8,167 bases of DNA, taken from NCBI GenBank assembly GCA_021413595.1, contig JAIOQD010000166.1, positions 1 to 8,167 on the forward strand. Reading direction: 5' to 3'. The DNA is from Bacteroidota bacterium (GTDB lineage Bacteria; Bacteroidota; Bacteroidia; 2-12-FULL-35-15). Position 1 is the stretch's first letter, and each line of letters starts with the position of its first letter. The position numbers and the translations under genes were made by a program. Below are positions 1 to 6,550 of the stretch, piece after piece. Below the pieces are notes generated by a model that ran no database searches, had not been told where the DNA came from, and was given only the letters and a program-made list of their open reading frames with translations.

Positions 1-12
1 ATTTAATAAACT

Positions 13-321
13 ATGAGCCAGAAAATCAGAATCAAATTAAAATCTTACGACTTCAACTTAGTTGATAAGTCGGCAGAGAAAATTGTTAAAACTGTAAAAT
101 TAACAGGTGCTGTTGTTAGCGGACCAATTCCATTGCCAACTCACAAAAAAATATATACCGTTTTACGTTCCCCACACGTTAACAAAAAAGCACGTGAGCA
201 ATTTCAATTGTGTTCTTACAAAAGATTGTTAGATATCTACAACTCTACATCAAAAACAGTAGATGCGTTAATGAAACTTGAATTACCAAGTGGTGTTGAA
301 GTAGAAATCAAAGCTTCTTAG
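13..321 (+). CDS. rpsJ: 30S ribosomal protein S10 (uS10)
   Basis: The 102-residue product is S10, a protein of the 30S head. In other bacteria it also partners NusB in transcription antitermination. The N-terminal [13 protein letters not shown] and the block [28 protein letters not shown] (residues 38-65, the conserved loop that reaches into 16S rRNA) are diagnostic, and the C-terminal [14 protein letters not shown] is typical of Bacteroidota S10. Length matches the family (about 100-105). The ATG at 13 is the only start that keeps the canonical N-terminus. Only 12 bases precede it here, so neither the promoter nor the upstream neighbour (often fusA in this phylum) can be seen. It is the first gene of the S10 operon. 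The family call is certain; any extra-ribosomal role is known from other bacteria only. Confidence 0.99.
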   Translation: MSQKIRIKLKSYDFNLVDKSAEKIVKTVKLTGAVVSGPIPLPTHKKIYTVLRSPHVNKKAREQFQLCSYKRLLDIYNSTSKTVDALMKLELPSGVEVEIKAS

Positions 322-331
322 TAATCAGCAG

Positions 332-347
332 ATTGACTCATGTCAAT
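332..347 (+). other. Small hairpin in the rpsJ-rplC spacer
   Basis: ATTGAC (332-337) and GTCAAT (342-347) form a perfect 6-bp stem with the 4-nt loop TCAT, starting 10 bases after the rpsJ stop codon. The 121-bp spacer (322-442) is otherwise AT-rich. It contains a second, weak inverted pair, TTGAA (373-377) and TTCAA (395-399). No T-run follows the hairpin, so it is not an intrinsic terminator. No TTTG / TAnnTTTG promoter was found. The stem is short and may be accidental. Confidence 0.4.
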
Positions 348-442
348 TAAATAATTAATAGAAATAAAGTGTTTGAAGAATTAGAGAATTTCGATTCAAT
401 AATTTAATAAACAAAATATCAATAAATCAAAAATATATTAAA

Positions 443-1060
443 ATGTCTGGAATAATAGGTAAAAAAGTTGGAATGACTAGTGTCTTCAGTGCCAATGGTA
501 AATATATGCCATGCACAGTTATTGAGGCCGGTCCTTGCGTGGTTACGCAAGTAAAAACCTTGGAGAAAGACGGATACACTTCAGTACAATTGGCTTATGA
601 TGAGAAGAAAGAAAAAAACACTTCTTCTGCAATGAAAGGTCATTTTGCTAAAGCTGGTACTACTCCTAAACGTAAAATTGTTGAATTCAAAGCATTTGCT
701 ACCGAAAAAAATCTTGGTGAAGCAGTAACTGTTGACTTATTTGCCGAAGGCGATTTCGTTGATATCGTTGGGACTTCTAAAGGTAAAGGTTTTCAAGGTG
801 TTGTGAAACGTCATGGTTTTGGTGGTGTAGGTGGTACTACTCACGGTCAGCATGATCGTTTACGCGCTCCTGGATCTTTAGGTGCATCATCTTGGCCTTC
901 CCGCGTATTCAAAGGAATGAGAATGGGTGGAAGAATGGGTGGTGACCGTGTTACTATTCAAAATTTAGAAGTAATTAAAGTAATTGCTGAGAAAAACCTT
1001 ATCATAATTAAAGGTTCTATTGCAGGTGCAAAAGGTTCATACGTTACAATTGAAAAATAA
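443..1060 (+). CDS. rplC: 50S ribosomal protein L3 (uL3)
   Basis: L3 (205 residues; E. coli has 209) is an early-assembly 23S rRNA-binding protein. Its long loop reaches the peptidyl transferase centre. The start [13 protein letters not shown] (residues 3-15) is the family signature. The conserved loop region [20 protein letters not shown] (117-136) is followed by the [25 protein letters not shown] segment (143-167). Residue 150, aligned with E. coli Gln150 (the PrmB methylation site), is serine here, so that modification cannot occur. The ATG at 443 is preceded by an A/T-rich leader without a Shine-Dalgarno sequence. It follows rpsJ by 121 bp and precedes rplD by 83 bp, as in the standard S10 operon. 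Confidence 0.99.
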   Translation: MSGIIGKKVGMTSVFSANGKYMPCTVIEAGPCVVTQVKTLEKDGYTSVQLAYDEKKEKNTSSAMKGHFAKAGTTPKRKIVEFKAFATEKNLGEAVTVDLFAEGDFVDIVGTSKGKGFQGVVKRHGFGGVGGTTHGQHDRLRAPGSLGASSWPSRVFKGMRMGGRMGGDRVTIQNLEVIKVIAEKNLIIIKGSIAGAKGSYVTIEK

Positions 1061-1063
1061 TTT

Positions 1064-1110
1064 TTGAATTTTAAAATTTCAGGTTCTAAACCTAAAATTT
1101 GAAAAATCAA
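1064..1110 (+). repeat. Long imperfect inverted repeat, rplC-rplD spacer
   Basis: Arms 1064-1085 and 1089-1110 are 22 nt each. By eye 19 of 22 positions pair, around a 3-nt loop CTA (1086-1088). The loop-proximal stem is AGGTT/AACCT, then AAATTT/AAATTT. The mismatches fall at arm positions 5, 10 and 17. The element starts 3 bases after the rplC stop and ends 33 bases before the rplD ATG. A mixed sequence, not a T-run, follows it, so it does not look like an intrinsic terminator. Confidence 0.8.
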
Positions 1111-1143
1111 TAATTCAACAATTCTACAAAATAACAATTAACA

Positions 1144-1773
1144 ATGGAAGTATCAGTATTAAATATAAGCGGTAAAGCAACTTCAAAGAAAGTTAGCCTA
1201 AACGATGCAATCTTTGCTATCGACCCAAACGACCATGCTATTTATTTAGATGTTAAACAACATTTAGCTAATAAACGTCAGGGAACACATAAATCAAAAG
1301 AAAGAGCTGAGATCAGAGGTTCATCAAAAAAATTAAAGAATCAAAAAGGTACAGGTGGCGCACGTGCAGGTAACGATAAATCTCCAACCAGAGTTGGTGG
1401 TGGTAGAGCATTTGGTCCTCGTCCAAGAGATTACTCTTTTAAATTAAATAAAAAATTAAAACGTTTAGCTCGTATATCAGCTTTAACTTATAAAGCAAAA
1501 GAAAGTAATATTACAATTTTAGAAGATTTTATTTTTGACTCTCCTAAAACACAAAAATATGCTGATTTGATAAATAATTTAAAGCTTTCAGATAAAAAAA
1601 CCTTATTAGTGTTGGGGGAATCAAATAAAAACATATATTTGTCCTCCCGAAATTTAACCAACGCAAAAGTTGTAACGGCTTCGGATTTAAACACTTACGA
1701 TATTTTGAATGCAAATAATCTTTTGCTTGTAGAAAGTTCAGTAAAGGAAATTGAGAATTTATTAGGCAATTAA
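1144..1773 (+). CDS. rplD: 50S ribosomal protein L4 (uL4)
   Basis: L4 (209 residues; E. coli 201) binds 23S rRNA domain I, and its extended loop lines the exit-tunnel constriction. The basic loop [20 protein letters not shown] (67-86), followed by [23 protein letters not shown] (87-109), is the family signature. The N-terminal [19 protein letters not shown] and the weakly conserved C-terminal globular part (about 120-209) fit. In E. coli, L4 is the autogenous repressor of the S10 operon through the leader upstream of rpsJ; that leader is outside this window and such control is untested in Bacteroidota. The ATG at 1144 follows the A-rich leader ACAATTAACA, with no Shine-Dalgarno. Its 3' half is visibly more AT-rich than the loop-encoding part. 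Confidence 0.99.
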   Translation: MEVSVLNISGKATSKKVSLNDAIFAIDPNDHAIYLDVKQHLANKRQGTHKSKERAEIRGSSKKLKNQKGTGGARAGNDKSPTRVGGGRAFGPRPRDYSFKLNKKLKRLARISALTYKAKESNITILEDFIFDSPKTQKYADLINNLKLSDKKTLLVLGESNKNIYLSSRNLTNAKVVTASDLNTYDILNANNLLLVESSVKEIENLLGN

Positions 1774-1787
1774 AGAAAATTTTAGAC

Positions 1788-1855
1788 TTTTTTGTTTTTT
1801 GAATTATAGAATTAAATCAAAAAATAAAGAATTCAAGAATTCAAAAAACAAAGAA
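1788..1855 (+). repeat. Long inverted repeat, rplD-rplW spacer
   Basis: The left arm is 1788-1813 and the right arm 1830-1855, 26 nt each, around a 16-nt A-rich loop (1814-1829). By eye 24 of 26 positions pair (two mismatches, at 1806/1837 and 1808/1835, and one G-U). The paired blocks are GAATT/AATTC twice, TTTTTT/AAAAAA and G/C plus TTT/AAA. The right arm ends 2 bases before the rplW ATG at 1858, so the A-rich translation-initiation leader of rplW lies inside the stem. This is the longest and best matched inverted repeat in the window. Confidence 0.85.
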
Positions 1856-1857
1856 AA

Positions 1858-2148
1858 ATGAGCATAATAATTAAACCGGTTATAACCGAAAAAATGACAG
1901 CCCAAGGTGATAAATTTAATCGCTATGGATTTGTTGTAAATAAAGAAGCTAACAAAGTTCAGATTAAAGGAGCTATTGAAAAACTTTATAGTGTTACTGT
2001 TGATTCAGTTAATACACAAAATTACATTGGTAAAGTAAAAACACGCAATACAACAAAAGGAATTGCAATTGGCAGAACCAATCAACATAAAAGAGCAATT
2101 GTTACCCTTAAAAAAGGTGAAACAATTGATTTTTACGCAAGCATTTAA
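1858..2148 (+). CDS. rplW: 50S ribosomal protein L23 (uL23)
   Basis: L23 (96 residues) sits at the polypeptide tunnel exit, where it is the docking site for trigger factor, SRP and the Sec machinery in bacteria studied. The N-terminal IIIKPVITEKMTAQ (3-16), with the I-TEK signature, and the centre YGFVVNKEANKVQIKGAIEKLYSVTVDSVNT are typical. The basic extended loop GKVKTRNTTKGIAIGRTNQHKRAIVTLKKGETI contacts 23S rRNA. Length is within the usual 92-100. The ATG at 1858 gives the expected N-terminus and lies just after the right arm of a long inverted repeat. The next gene, rplB, follows after 51 bp. Confidence 0.99.
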   Translation: MSIIIKPVITEKMTAQGDKFNRYGFVVNKEANKVQIKGAIEKLYSVTVDSVNTQNYIGKVKTRNTTKGIAIGRTNQHKRAIVTLKKGETIDFYASI

Positions 2149-2161
2149 TAAAAAGTAACTA

Positions 2162-2181
2162 TACCCCGAGCAGTCGGGGTG
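2162..2181 (+). promoter_or_regulatory. Compact GC-rich hairpin before rplB
   Basis: ACCCCGA (2163-2169) and TCGGGGT (2174-2180) form a perfect 7-bp stem with the tetraloop GCAG, extended by a T-G wobble at 2162/2181. It is one of the few GC-rich stretches outside genes. The downstream sequence is A-rich (AATAAAATAAA) rather than T-rich, so it does not fit an intrinsic terminator. The last Watson-Crick pair lies 19 nt before the rplB ATG, leaving an unstructured A-rich leader. Its role is unknown; mRNA stabilisation, insulation between cistrons or a translation-linked structure are possible. Confidence 0.75.
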
Positions 2182-2199
2182 ATAATAAAATAAACTGAG

Positions 2200-3024
2200 A
2201 TGGCTTTAAAGAAATTAAGACCCTTAACACCGGGACAACGTTTTAAATTAGTTAGTGATAACGCTGATATTACTGCAGGTAAACCTGAAAAAAGTTTATT
2301 GGTTCCTATAAAAAAATCGGGTGGACGTGATAACACCGGTAAAATGACAATGCGTTATATCGGTGGTGGTCACAAACAACAATACCGTATTATCGATTTC
2401 AAAAGAGATAAAATTGGTGTACCGGGGACTGTAAAAACTATTGAGTACGATCCAAATCGTACAGCACGTATCGCTTTAGTTGTTTATGCTGATGGCGAAA
2501 AACGTTATATTGTTGCTCCAACCGGACTACTTGTTGGACAAAAAATTGTATCTGGTAAAGATGCAACCCCTTCTATAGGTAACGCAATGTATCTATCTGA
2601 TATTCCATTAGGTACAACAATCCATAATATTGAATTACGTCCTGGACAAGGTGCTATTATGGCACGCAGCGCAGGCTCTTCAGCACAGTTAAGCGCAAGA
2701 GATGGTAAATATGCGATAGTTAAAATGCCTTCTGGCGAAACTCGTATGATACTTATCACTTGTATGGCTACAATTGGAGCTGTTTCAAATGCAGACCATA
2801 ATTTAGAGATCAGTGGTAAAGCTGGTCGTAGCCGTTGGCAAGGTCGCAGACCGAGAACTCGTCCGGTAGCAATGAACCCTGTTGATCACCCAATGGGTGG
2901 TGGTGAAGGTAGAGCATCAGGAGGTCACCCTCGTTCACGCAAAGGTTTACCATCTAAAGGTTTCAAAACCCGTTACCCTAAAAAAGCTTCGAATAAATAC
3001 ATTATAGAAGGAAGAAAGAAATAA
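2200..3024 (+). CDS. rplB: 50S ribosomal protein L2 (uL2)
   Basis: L2 (274 residues; E. coli 273) is a primary 23S rRNA binder needed for subunit association and peptidyl transferase assembly. The N-terminal RNA-binding domain contains [29 protein letters not shown] (41-69), with the family's GRNNxGRIT-like and GGGHK motifs. The C-terminal domain has [33 protein letters not shown] (206-238). His230 corresponds to E. coli His229, the conserved residue near the catalytic centre, and is preserved. The basic tail [23 protein letters not shown] is normal. The ATG at 2200 gives the expected [14 protein letters not shown]. It lies between rplW and rpsS in the canonical order. Confidence 0.99.
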   Translation: MALKKLRPLTPGQRFKLVSDNADITAGKPEKSLLVPIKKSGGRDNTGKMTMRYIGGGHKQQYRIIDFKRDKIGVPGTVKTIEYDPNRTARIALVVYADGEKRYIVAPTGLLVGQKIVSGKDATPSIGNAMYLSDIPLGTTIHNIELRPGQGAIMARSAGSSAQLSARDGKYAIVKMPSGETRMILITCMATIGAVSNADHNLEISGKAGRSRWQGRRPRTRPVAMNPVDHPMGGGEGRASGGHPRSRKGLPSKGFKTRYPKKASNKYIIEGRKK

Positions 3025-3040
3025 ATTAACCTAGTTTAAT

Positions 3041-3059
3041 GGTTCTTCTCTGAAGAATT
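3041..3059 (+). other. Short hairpin in the rplB-rpsS spacer
   Basis: GGTTCTTC (3041-3048) and GAAGAATT (3052-3059) pair over 8 positions (six Watson-Crick, two G-U) with the 3-nt loop TCT. It ends 21 nt before the rpsS ATG, with an A-rich stretch (CACAACTAAAAAACAACAGAA) in between. The spacing resembles the GC-rich hairpins before rplB and rpsH. No T-run follows. Confidence 0.5.
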
Positions 3060-3080
3060 CACAACTAAAAAACAACAGAA

Positions 3081-3359
3081 ATGGCACGTTCATTAAAAAA
3101 AGGTCCTTTTATCGATTGGAAGTTAGAGAAGAGATTACTCGACCTACAAGCATCAGGTAAAAAAACAGTAATCAAAACATGGTCTCGTAGATCAATGATT
3201 TCTCCGGATTTCGTAGGTTTAACAGTAGCAGTACACAATGGTAATAAATTTATTCCTGTGTATGTAACAGAAAACATGGTAGGACATAAATTCGGTGAAT
3301 TTGCTCCAACCAGAACTTTCAGAGGTCACTCCGGTAACAGAGATAAAGCTTCTAAATAA
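3081..3359 (+). CDS. rpsS: 30S ribosomal protein S19 (uS19)
   Basis: S19 (92 residues) is in the 30S head, pairs with S13, and contributes to the inter-subunit bridge and A-site region. The N-terminal [12 protein letters not shown] (1-12), the central [49 protein letters not shown] and the end [12 protein letters not shown] are near-invariant family features. The length is exactly typical. The ATG at 3081 is preceded by AACAACAGAA, with A at -3 and no Shine-Dalgarno. Spacing is 56 bp from rplB and 94 bp to rplV. Confidence 0.99.
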   Translation: MARSLKKGPFIDWKLEKRLLDLQASGKKTVIKTWSRRSMISPDFVGLTVAVHNGNKFIPVYVTENMVGHKFGEFAPTRTFRGHSGNRDKASK

Positions 3360-3394
3360 AATAAAGAACTGATTAAGCAGAAATAAAAATAATA

Positions 3395-3440
3395 GATTTA
3401 GGAGACGATTTAGAAATAAATTCAAACCGAAATCCGAAAT
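3395..3440 (+). repeat. Degenerate heptad-type repeat, rpsS-rplV spacer
   Basis: The 94-bp spacer (3360-3453) contains a perfect tandem heptad CCGAAAT x2 (3427-3440). Upstream, GATTTAG occurs twice (3395-3401 and 3407-3413), partly complementary to the heptads. By eye only about 12 of 22 positions pair, so this is much weaker than the inverted repeats in the other spacers. It may be a decayed version of the same kind of element, or chance in AT-rich DNA. Confidence 0.4.
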
Positions 3441-3453
3441 ACAAGAAATAACA

Positions 3454-3885
3454 ATGGGTGTTAGAAAAAAGAACGCAGCAGACGCAAGGAAAGAGGCAAA
3501 CAAAAGCATATATTTTGCTGTTTTGAAAAATTGCCCTACATCTCCCCGTAAAATGAGATTACTGGCTGATCTTATTAGAGGTAAAGAAGTATATATGGCT
3601 TTGAACATTTTAAAATTCAATCCGAAAGAAGCTTCTGTAAGATTAGAGAAATTGTTGACTTCAGCAATTTCAAATTTCGAAGCAAAAACAGGTCAAAAGC
3701 CTGAAGATAGTAACTTGGTAGTGAAAGAAGTTTTTGTTGACAGTGCACTTCAAATGAAGCGTTTAAGAACAGCGCCTCAAGGTCGTGCTAACAGAATCAG
3801 AAAACGTTCGAACCACGTTACATTAATAGTGGACAGCAAAAAAATTGTTGTTGACAGTAAAAAACAAGAAGAAACATCTAAATAA
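3454..3885 (+). CDS. rplV: 50S ribosomal protein L22 (uL22), with terminal extensions
   Basis: L22 binds all 23S rRNA domains, and its beta-hairpin lines the exit tunnel. The core signature ADLIRGK (38-44) and the hairpin plus tail [24 protein letters not shown] (101-124) identify it. At 143 residues it is longer than E. coli L22 (110). There is an N-terminal extension of about 17 basic residues ([17 protein letters not shown]) and a C-terminal extension of about 15. The C-terminal extension holds a tandem repeat, VDSKKIV then VDSKKQE (residues 126-139). The residues near the tip (MKR, 101-103), whose E. coli counterparts affect macrolide response, are intact. The ATG at 3454 follows AAATAACA. 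rpsC starts only 11 bp after the stop. Confidence 0.98.
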   Translation: MGVRKKNAADARKEANKSIYFAVLKNCPTSPRKMRLLADLIRGKEVYMALNILKFNPKEASVRLEKLLTSAISNFEAKTGQKPEDSNLVVKEVFVDSALQMKRLRTAPQGRANRIRKRSNHVTLIVDSKKIVVDSKKQEETSK

Positions 3886-3896
3886 TAATATTTTCA

Positions 3897-4688
3897 ATGG
3901 GACAAAAAGCAAATCCAATAGGCTTACGTTTAGGCATCATTAAAGGATGGGATTCAAACTGGTACGGTGGAAAAAATTTTTCTGACAAATTAGTAGAAGA
4001 TCATAAAATCAGAACTTACTTGAAAGCTCGTCTTGCAAAAGCCAGCATTTCAAAAATTGTGATTGAAAGAACAGTAAAAATCATTACTGTTACTATTAAC
4101 ACATCTCGTCCTGGAATTATTATTGGCAAAGGTGGTCAGGAAGTTGATAAGATTAAGGAAGAGTTGAAAAAAATCACTAAAAAAGATATTCAGATCAATA
4201 TTTTTGAAATTAAACGTCCTGAATTAGATGCTCGTTTAGTTGCTGATAGTATTGCTCGTCAGATTGAAGGACGTATCTCTTTTCGTAGAGCAGTTAAAAT
4301 GGCAGTAGCTTCAACAATGCGCATGGGTGCAGAAGGTATCAAAGTTAAATGTTCTGGTCGTTTGGCCGGTGCAGAGATGGCTCGTGTTGAAGGATACAAA
4401 GAAGGTCGTACTCCATTACATACATTACGTGCTGATATTGATTATGCACTTGGTGAAGCACATACAACTTATGGTCGTATTGGTGTAAAAGTTTGGATAT
4501 GTAAAGGTGAGATTTATGGTAAACGTGATCTATCACCAAATGTTGGCGCTTCTGCTGTAGGAGCCAAAGATGTTAAAAAAGGTGGAGCTCCATCAGGCGG
4601 AAATCCAAAATTTGATAAACGTGGACCAGGCGGACCATCAAAAGGTGGAAACGACAGAAACGATAAAAGAAGAGAACCTAGAAAATAA
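3897..4688 (+). CDS. rpsC: 30S ribosomal protein S3 (uS3), with G/K/R-rich tail
   Basis: S3 is in the 30S head and forms the mRNA entry channel with S4 and S5. The start [23 protein letters not shown] is canonical. The KH domain has the GKGG loop at 77-80 ([13 protein letters not shown]). R130, R131 and K134 in FRRAVK align with E. coli R131, R132 and K135, implicated in mRNA unwinding. The C-terminal domain has [32 protein letters not shown] and the end of the fold at about [11 protein letters not shown] (195-205). The protein is 263 residues against 233 in E. coli. The excess is mainly a low-complexity tail from about residue 220, rich in G, K, P, R, N and D. It lies 11 bp after rplV, so translational coupling is likely. 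Confidence 0.99.
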   Translation: MGQKANPIGLRLGIIKGWDSNWYGGKNFSDKLVEDHKIRTYLKARLAKASISKIVIERTVKIITVTINTSRPGIIIGKGGQEVDKIKEELKKITKKDIQINIFEIKRPELDARLVADSIARQIEGRISFRRAVKMAVASTMRMGAEGIKVKCSGRLAGAEMARVEGYKEGRTPLHTLRADIDYALGEAHTTYGRIGVKVWICKGEIYGKRDLSPNVGASAVGAKDVKKGGAPSGGNPKFDKRGPGGPSKGGNDRNDKRREPRK

Positions 4689-4690
4689 AA

Positions 4691-4752
4691 AAAATTAAGG
4701 AAAAAGGATTAAGGAATTAAAAATCCTAAATCCTAGATCCTAAATCCTAAAT
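4691..4752 (+). repeat. Heptad inverted-repeat array (TAGGATT type), rpsC-rplP spacer
   Basis: The right side has four tandem 7-nt units: AAATCCT, AAATCCT, AGATCCT, AAATCCT (4721-4748), then AAAT. The left side has three units of inverse sense in the same 7-nt phase: AGGAAAA (4698), AGGATTA (4705), AGGAATT (4712). The units pair in register, with 6/7 for the two inner units and fewer outward, and a recurring A-A mismatch at the unit junction. The apex is AGGAATT-AA-AAATCCT. The array ends 13 nt before the rplP ATG. It is the clearest tandem array in the window. Confidence 0.85.
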
Positions 4753-4765
4753 AAATTAAGAAAAG

Positions 4766-5200
4766 ATGTTACAGCCTAAAAGAACCAAATACAGAAAAAT
4801 GCACAAAATGAAAATGAAAGGTAACGCTAAGCGTGGCGACCAACTTTCATTCGGTTCATTTGGGCTAAAGGCAACAGAAGGTTGCTGGGTTACAGCACGC
4901 CAGATAGAAGCGGCCAGAGTTGCAGTAACACGTTTCATGAAACGTGAAGGTCAGATCTGGATTCGTATTTTCCCTGATAAACCAATTACTTCAAAACCAG
5001 CCGAAGTTCGTATGGGTAAAGGTAAAGGTGCCCCTGAATATTGGGTTGCCGTGGTAAAACCAGGACGTGTTATTTTCGAAGCAGATGGTGTACCGGTAGA
5101 AGTAGCTAAAGAAGCATTAAGATTAGCAGCTCAAAAATTACCATTAACAACTCAGTTTGTAGTAAGAAGAGATTACGCAGCTGAAGTTGCAAGTGCCTAA
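4766..5200 (+). CDS. rplP: 50S ribosomal protein L16 (uL16)
   Basis: L16 (144 residues; E. coli 136) is a late-assembly protein that contacts A-site tRNA and organises the central protuberance side of the 50S. The start [14 protein letters not shown] is canonical. FGSFGLKA (29-36), [14 protein letters not shown] [19 protein letters not shown] (42-60), [24 protein letters not shown] (65-88) and the C-terminal [19 protein letters not shown] all match the family. Arg82 corresponds to E. coli Arg81, which is hydroxylated there. The ATG at 4766 is preceded by AATTAAGAAAAG, A-rich with no real Shine-Dalgarno. It heads a tight group with rpmC (36 bp on) and rpsQ. Confidence 0.99.
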   Translation: MLQPKRTKYRKMHKMKMKGNAKRGDQLSFGSFGLKATEGCWVTARQIEAARVAVTRFMKREGQIWIRIFPDKPITSKPAEVRMGKGKGAPEYWVAVVKPGRVIFEADGVPVEVAKEALRLAAQKLPLTTQFVVRRDYAAEVASA

Positions 5201-5236
5201 CAAAAATTAATTGAGAGAATTATTATAATAAATAAT

Positions 5237-5440
5237 ATGAACCAAGCAGACATCAAACAACTTTCTACAAGCGATCTTCGCGAGAGAGTAAAAGAAGAAA
5301 AAGGCACGTTAGCTAAATTAAAGCTTAATCATGCAGTTTCCCCTATTGAAAATCCACTGAAAATTACTTTCAGCAGAAAAACAGTAGCTAGATTACAAAC
5401 CGAACTTCGCAGTAGAGAATTAGCAGAAGCAAAAAAATAA
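5237..5440 (+). CDS. rpmC: 50S ribosomal protein L29 (uL29)
   Basis: L29 (67 residues; E. coli 63) is a small two-helix coiled-coil protein near the tunnel exit next to L23. The pattern IKQLSTSDLRERVKEEKGTLAKLKLNHAVSPIENPLKITFSRKTVARLQTELRSRE matches it: the first helix at about 5-35, a turn with NPLKI, and the second helix containing R(K)xVARLxTxLR. It sits in the standard place between rplP and rpsQ. The ATG at 5237 follows AATAAATAAT. The 36-bp gap before it (5201-5236) is AT-rich with no clear structure. The S17 gene starts 9 bp after its stop, so coupling is likely. Confidence 0.97.
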   Translation: MNQADIKQLSTSDLRERVKEEKGTLAKLKLNHAVSPIENPLKITFSRKTVARLQTELRSRELAEAKK

Positions 5441-5449
5441 TTTCAAGCA

Positions 5450-5707
5450 ATGGAAGATAGAAATTTAAGAAAAGAAAAAATTGGTTTAGTTACCAGCAAC
5501 AAAATGGATAAGTCAATTGTAGTTTCAGTTGAACGTAAAGTAAAACATCCTAAATATGGTAAGTTTCTAAAAAAAACTACTAAATTTGTTGCCCATGATG
5601 AAGCTAACACTTGTAGTATTGGTGATACTGTAAAAATTATGGAAACTCGTCCTATCAGCAAAAATAAATGCTGGAGACTTGTTGAAGTTCTTGAGAAAGT
5701 GAAATAA
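5450..5707 (+). CDS. rpsQ: 30S ribosomal protein S17 (uS17)
   Basis: S17 (85 residues; E. coli 84) is a primary 16S rRNA 5'-domain binder with an OB fold. [80 protein letters not shown] covers the whole family alignment. Diagnostic parts are [10 protein letters not shown] (17-26), the KHPKYGKF loop, and [14 protein letters not shown]. The ATG at 5450 gives the expected short N-terminus ([12 protein letters not shown]). The gap to rpmC is only 9 bp, while 125 bp separate it from rplN, so it ends this tight gene group. Confidence 0.99.
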   Translation: MEDRNLRKEKIGLVTSNKMDKSIVVSVERKVKHPKYGKFLKKTTKFVAHDEANTCSIGDTVKIMETRPISKNKCWRLVEVLEKVK

Positions 5708-5709
5708 TA

Positions 5710-5822
5710 TTAAGGATTAAGGATTTCCGAATTAGGATTAAAAACTAATATAAAATCCAAAATATAATTAATGATTTGAATTGAAGGATTTTTTAAATCC
5801 TAAATCCCAAATCCTAAATCAT
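5710..5822 (+). repeat. Heptad inverted-repeat array (TAGGATT type), rpsQ-rplN spacer
   Basis: This is the longest spacer (125 bp, 5708-5832). Its left side holds heptads AGGATTA (5713), AGGATTT (5720), CCGAATT (5727), AGGATTA (5734). Its right side holds AAATCCT, AAATCCC, AAATCCT, AAATCAT (5795-5822). Aligned in register, about 22 of 28 positions are complementary. The 54-nt loop contains another GGATTT (5786-5791), which can pair with AAATCC (5795-5800) in a local 6-bp hairpin, so two folds compete. The right array ends 10 nt before the rplN ATG. No promoter-like TAnnTTTG was seen in this large gap. Confidence 0.8.
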
Positions 5823-5832
5823 AAAATAACAA

Positions 5833-6201
5833 ATGGTACAACAAGAATCAAGATTATTAGTAGCAGATAACAGTGGTGCAAAAGAAGTACTTGTTATACG
5901 TGTACTTGGCGGAACAAAGAAAAGATATGCTTCTATTGGTGATAAAGTAGTAGTAACAGTAAAACATGCATTAGCATCCGGTAACATTAAAAAGGGTGCT
6001 GTTTCAAAAGCAGTAGTAGTAAGAACCAGAAAAGAAGTAAGACGTGCTGATGGTTCATATATTCGTTTTGATGATAATGCAGTAGTTCTGTTAAATGCTT
6101 CTGACGAACTAAGAGGAACTCGTATTTTCGGACCAGTTGCCCGCGAATTAAGAGATAAACAATTCATGAAAATAATTTCACTCGCTCCAGAAGTTCTGTA
6201 A
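5833..6201 (+). CDS. rplN: 50S ribosomal protein L14 (uL14)
   Basis: L14 (122 residues; E. coli 123) is a small beta-barrel at the subunit interface, forming an inter-subunit bridge and contacting L19 and L3; in other bacteria it binds the silencing factor Rsf[26 protein letters not shown] (3-27) is the family signature. The central [36 protein letters not shown] and the C-terminal [28 protein letters not shown] are near-invariant. The ATG at 5833 gives MVQQESRL, matching the usual MIQQESRL. It is the first gene of the tight rplN-rplX-rplE group, and in E. coli it opens the spc operon. No promoter could be recognised here. Confidence 0.99.
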   Translation: MVQQESRLLVADNSGAKEVLVIRVLGGTKKRYASIGDKVVVTVKHALASGNIKKGAVSKAVVVRTRKEVRRADGSYIRFDDNAVVLLNASDELRGTRIFGPVARELRDKQFMKIISLAPEVL

Positions 6202-6221
6202 GTGAATAATCAATAATAGCA

Positions 6222-6548
6222 ATGCAAGTAAAGTTACACATCAAAAAAGGCGATTCTGTTAAAGTTATTGCCGGTGATTCAAAAAATCAGGAAGGCAAAG
6301 TTCTATCTATTGATAGAGTAAAAAGCCGTGCAATTGTGGAAGGCGTTAATTTAGTATCGAAACATACTAAACCAAACTCTAAAAGCCCACAAGGTGGAAT
6401 TGTAAAGCAAGAGGCTTCAGTCCATATTTCAAATCTAATGGTAATAGAACCAGGTACAGGTAAAGCTACCCGTGTAGGTCGTAAATTAGATGACAAAAGC
6501 AACAAACTAGTACGTTACTCAAAAAAAACAGGGGAGGTAATTAAATAA
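6222..6548 (+). CDS. rplX: 50S ribosomal protein L24 (uL24)
   Basis: L24 (108 residues; E. coli 104) is an assembly-initiator protein that binds the 5' end of 23S rRNA. A KOW motif is visible at about 8-31: [61 protein letters not shown] (39-75) is the conserved second half of the fold. The start at 6222 gives [11 protein letters not shown], as usual, 20 bp after the rplN stop. The last codons (TGEVIK) overlap a GGGGAGGT sequence, and the stop TAA shares its last A with the ATG of rplE, so these two are probably translationally coupled. Confidence 0.99.
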   Translation: MQVKLHIKKGDSVKVIAGDSKNQEGKVLSIDRVKSRAIVEGVNLVSKHTKPNSKSPQGGIVKQEASVHISNLMVIEPGTGKATRVGRKLDDKSNKLVRYSKKTGEVIK

Positions 6549-6550
6549 TG
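6531..6550 (+). promoter_or_regulatory. Shine-Dalgarno-like site and TAATG overlap for rplE
   Basis: GGGGAGGT (6531-6538) contains a full GGAGG (6533-6537), 10 nt before the rplE ATG (6548-6550). The rplX stop TAA (6546-6548) shares one base with that ATG. It is the only strong Shine-Dalgarno-like sequence I find before any start in the window; the others have A-rich leaders. The same bases encode the Gly-Glu-Val of the conserved L24 C-terminus, so amino-acid constraint is an alternative explanation. Confidence 0.6.

Noticed and set aside
338..452. Alternative upstream start for rplC
   Set aside because: The ATG at 339-341 region is not followed by an open frame joining L3, and [11 protein letters not shown] from 443 matches the family N-terminus exactly.
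1788..1800. T-rich stretch after rplD as a terminator tail
   Set aside because: No stable GC stem precedes it. The T-run is better explained as the left arm of the long inverted repeat before rplW.
2162..2181. Hairpin before rplB as a rho-independent terminator
   Set aside because: No T-run follows the stem; the downstream bases are A-rich and lead straight into rplB. Termination here would cut the ribosomal operon.
3219..3620. 133-codon minus-strand open frame opposite rpsS and rplV
   Set aside because: It runs antisense across the end of S19, the spacer and the start of L22, all of which are certain genes. Its product is a hydrophobic F/L/S-rich shadow with no family resemblance.
4721..4748. 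Tandem AAATCCT units as a CRISPR array or origin iterons
   Set aside because: Units are 7 nt with no spacers, so not CRISPR. They lie between ribosomal genes with no replication gene or DnaA boxes nearby, so an origin is unsupported.
5708..5832. Internal promoter at the S10/spc boundary
   Set aside because: I searched for TTTG about 20 nt upstream of TAnnTTTG and found no convincing pair. The nearest sequence, GATTTG at 5773-5778, lacks the TA.
5814..6167. 117-codon minus-strand open frame opposite rplN
   Set aside because: It lies antisense to L14, whose whole length is conserved, and shows no recognisable domain. Its openness follows from codon bias in rplN.
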